Below are positions 62,170-64,000 of a DNA stretch of 64,000 nt, one piece after another. The notes below the pieces were generated by a model that saw nothing but the letters and a program-made list of their open reading frames with translations, made no database searches and was not told where the DNA came from. The DNA lies in assembly GCF_026230105.1 (NCBI RefSeq), contig NC_079480.1:21556488-21620487 (forward strand), in the 5' to 3' direction. How positions within the stretch are numbered: position 1 is the first letter of the stretch; the number at the start of each line of letters is the position of its first letter. A program made the translations under genes and the position numbers. Origin of the DNA: Diorhabda sublineata (Eukaryota; Arthropoda; Insecta; Coleoptera; Chrysomelidae).

Positions 62170-64000
62170 GTGTTGATTGAAAATTTTCAAAGTCTATCTT
62201 CCTAATTTGAAGTCGAATTTAAACATTTCTTATATATTTGAGTGGGTTTGCATCTAACTTTGTCAGATATCGAATAACATCCATTGAAGCCAATTGAGGT
62301 CAACTGTCACTTTGTGTTAATTGAATATTTTAAAGGTCTATCTTCCTCATTCGAAGTCGAATTTCAACATTTCTCATATATTTGAGTGAGTTTGCATCTA
62401 ACTTTTTCAGATATCATCGAATAACATCCATTGAAGCTCATTGAAGTCAACTGTCAATTTGTGTTAATTGAATATTTTCAAAGTCTATCTTCCTGATTTG
62501 AAGTCGAATTTCAACATTTCTTATATATTTGAGTGAGTTTGCATCTAACTTTCTCAGATATCGTCGATTAACATCCTTTGAAGCCCATTGAGGTCAACGG
62601 TCAATTTGTGTTAATTGAAAATTTTCAAAGTCTATCTTCCTAATTTGGAGTCGAATTTCAACATTTCTTATATCTTGAGGTCGATTGTCAGTTTGTGTTG
62701 ATTGAAAATTTTCAAAGTCTATGTTCCTATTTGAAGTCGAATTTCAACATTTCTTATATATTTGAGTGAGTTTGCATCTAACTTTGTCAGATATCGAATA
62801 ACATCCATTGAAGCCCATTGAGGTCAACTGTACCTTTGTGTTAATTGAAAATTTTCAAGGTCTATCTTCCTCATTCGAAGTCGAATTTCAACATTTCTCA
62901 TATATTTGAGTGAGTTTGCATCTAACTTTTTCAGATATCGTCGATTAACATCCTTTGAAGCCCATTGAGGTCAACGGTCACTTTGTGATAATTGAAAATT
63001 TTCAATGTCTATCTCCCTAATTTGAAGTCGAATTTCAACTTTCCTTATATATTTGAGTGAGTTTCCATCTAACTTTGTCAGATATCATCGAATAACATCC
63101 ATTGAAGCCCATTGAGGTCAACTGGCACTTTGTGTTGATTGAAAATTATCAAAGCCTATCATCCTAATTTGAAGTCGAATTTTAACATTTCTTATATATT
63201 GAGGTCGATTGTCAGTTTGTGTTGATTGAAAATTTTCAAAGTCTATCTTCCTAATTTGAAGTCGAATTTGAACATTTCTCATATATTTGAGTGGGTTTGC
63301 ATCTATCTTTGTCAGATATCGTCGATTAACATCCTTTGAAGCCCATTGAGGTCAACTGTCACTTTGTGTTAATTGAAAATTTTCAAAGTCTATCTTCCTC
63401 ATTCGAAGTCGAATTTCAACATTTCTCATATATTTGAGTGAGTTTGCATCTAACTTTTTCAGATATCATCGAATAACATACATTGAAGCTCATTGAAGTC
63501 AACTGTCAATTTGTGTTAATTGAAAATTTTCAAAGTCTATCTCCCTAATTTGAAGTCGAATTTCAACATTTCTTATATATTTGAGTGAGTTTGCATCTAA
63601 CTTACTCAGATATCGTCGATTAACATCCTTTGAAGCCCATTGAGGTCAACGGTCACTTTGTGATAATTGAAAATTTTCAATGTCTATCTTCCTAATTTGA
63701 AGTCGAATTTCAACTTTCCTTATATATTTGAGTGAGTTTCCATCTAACTTTGTCAGATATCATCGAATAACATCCATTGAAGCCCATTGAGGTCAACTGG
63801 CACTTTGTTTTGATTGAAAATTTTCATAGTCTATCTTCCTAATTTGAAGTCGAATTTCAACATTTCTTATATATTGAGGTCGATTGTCAGTTTGTGTTGA
63901 TTGAAAATTTTCAAAGTCTATCTTCCTAATTTGAAGTCGAATTTAAACATTTCTTATATATTTGAGTGAGTTTGCATCTATCTTTGTCAGATATCGTCGA
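62163..64000 (+). repeat. Right-end copy of the 57.7-59.5 kb block, continuing past the window
   Basis: The copy of 57,690-59,527 is intact up to the last base of the window, so the repeat continues beyond it. It contains three shortened units (near 62,682, 63,195 and 63,869) in the same spacing as the left copy. Confidence 0.87.

Larger units (their letters stand above)
1472..63900 (+). repeat. Class of about 50 interspersed 87/88-bp units
   Basis: Approximate deletion-junction positions that I located: 1547, 1786, 2304, 2547, 3507, 4487, 4711, 5826, 7531, 10558, 14031, 14265, 15088, 16058, 17167, 17700, 18818, 19052, 20168, 21138, 22109, 23957, 26541, 31035, 33030, 35026, 36436, 37551, 37931, 43886, 45294, 46846, 48540, 49066, 49585, 50265, 50784, 51026, 51254, 53837, 57002, 57674, 58200, 58726, 59400, 59636, 59870, 61416, 62682, 63195 and 63869. 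They are always separated by at least one full monomer. Most sit at a fixed place in a higher-order repeat, so they were copied with it rather than deleted repeatedly. A subset reads TATCTTGAGG instead of TATATTGAGG and occurs only from about 45.3 kb rightward. Confidence 0.9.
1..64000. repeat. 147-bp satellite DNA array filling the whole window
   Basis: Every line of the window reads as the same repeat. Successive monomer starts (the GTGTT before the palindrome) at 149, 296, 443, 590 and 737 are each exactly 147 bp apart, and this register continues to the right end. My hand consensus has 46 G+C in 147 (about 31%). All copies I read are in one orientation, and I found no unique spacer, inverted block or inserted element. 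The array runs off both ends, so its true size is unknown. It has no gene and no long open frame. Arrays like this in eukaryotes usually form centromeric or pericentromeric chromatin; that role is inferred from the repeat type and is not shown here. Neighbouring copies commonly differ by single-base changes, while multi-kb blocks are nearly identical, which indicates amplification of segments rather than of single monomers. Confidence 0.97.

Noticed and set aside
1..64000. CRISPR array
   Set aside because: Direct repeats are regular, but there are no unique spacers: the entire 147 bp is repeated, copies carry point mutations throughout, and there are no cas genes.
1..64000. CENP-B box or similar 17-bp motif
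   Set aside because: I looked for the TTCG....CGGGA-type core and saw none; the GC-poor monomer has no CGGGA.
1..64000. TATA-box promoters at each TTATATATTTG
   Set aside because: The match is a by-product of AT richness and occurs once per monomer with no gene downstream. Centromeric transcription is possible but cannot be supported from this motif.
1..64000. Centromeric retrotransposon or other mobile element inserted in the array
   Set aside because: I read through the window for breaks in the 147-bp register and found only satellite-derived length changes; no LTR, terminal inverted repeat, poly-A tail or target-site duplication.
1..64000. Inverted blocks of monomers (strand switches)
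   Set aside because: Every A4T4 palindrome I read is followed by AAGTCTATC-like sequence on the plus strand; I saw no stretch in reverse orientation. The palindrome itself reads the same both ways and can mislead a quick scan.
1..64000. Firm assignment to a species from the 147-bp length
   Set aside because: Length alone is not diagnostic, and I cannot search a database; strawberry is only a recollected candidate. Aligning the consensus to published centromeric satellites would decide.

Overview
The whole 64 kb window is one uninterrupted tandem-repeat (satellite DNA) array. I see no protein-coding gene, RNA gene, transposon, CRISPR array or unique-sequence island anywhere in it. The basic unit is a 147-bp monomer, about 69% A+T by my hand count of a consensus. 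Every copy I read lies head to tail in the same orientation. Allowing for the short units below, I estimate roughly 405 full-length monomers and about 50 shortened ones. An array of this kind points to a eukaryotic chromosome, most likely a centromere or pericentromere. The length class (about 150 bp, AT-rich, with higher-order structure) fits many plant centromeric satellites. I recall a 147-bp centromeric satellite reported for strawberry (Fragaria), but I cannot confirm a sequence match, so the organism is unassigned.

The monomer carries a perfect 14-bp palindrome with an A4T4 core, a second imperfect dyad about 30 bp downstream, and an EcoRV-type GATATC in most copies. The commonest length variant is an 87/88-bp unit that lost exactly 60 bp. 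Its copies share diagnostic substitutions, which indicates one founding deletion that was then amplified. A second variant is a 144-bp monomer that lost one ATC of an ATCATC pair. It is first seen at 31.7 kb and is frequent only to the right of that point.

The array is a mosaic of local higher-order repeats (HORs) and segmental duplications whose offsets are whole numbers of monomers. From left to right: a 970-bp pattern at 2.5-5.5 kb; a 970-bp HOR of different composition at 10.1-11.5, 14.6-16.6 and 19.7-21.6 kb; 295-bp dimers inside a 1325-bp tandem duplication at 11.1-13.9 kb; a 4.4-4.7 kb duplication (13.3-17.7 versus 17.9-22.6 kb); an 1849-bp unit at 21.3-25.6 kb; a nested 1995/1410/1116/381-bp series at 30.7-38.1 kb; 3081/1320-bp relations at 38.8-43.6 kb; a 1550/1697-bp unit at 44.6-48.7 kb; a very young 3167-bp tandem duplication at 51.3-57.6 kb; and long copies at 4413/4473 and 8609/9137-bp offsets that run past the right end.

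Variant classes are regional. TCTCTCTTCC and CCC variants are on the left, a GAGCTC dyad variant is mainly in the middle, and CATTCGAAG and 144-bp variants are on the right. This is the pattern expected of repeated unequal exchange or conversion acting locally. Several exchange junctions can be placed to within a few tens of bases. All coordinates and offsets were read by hand from the sequence; block edges are approximate unless stated.
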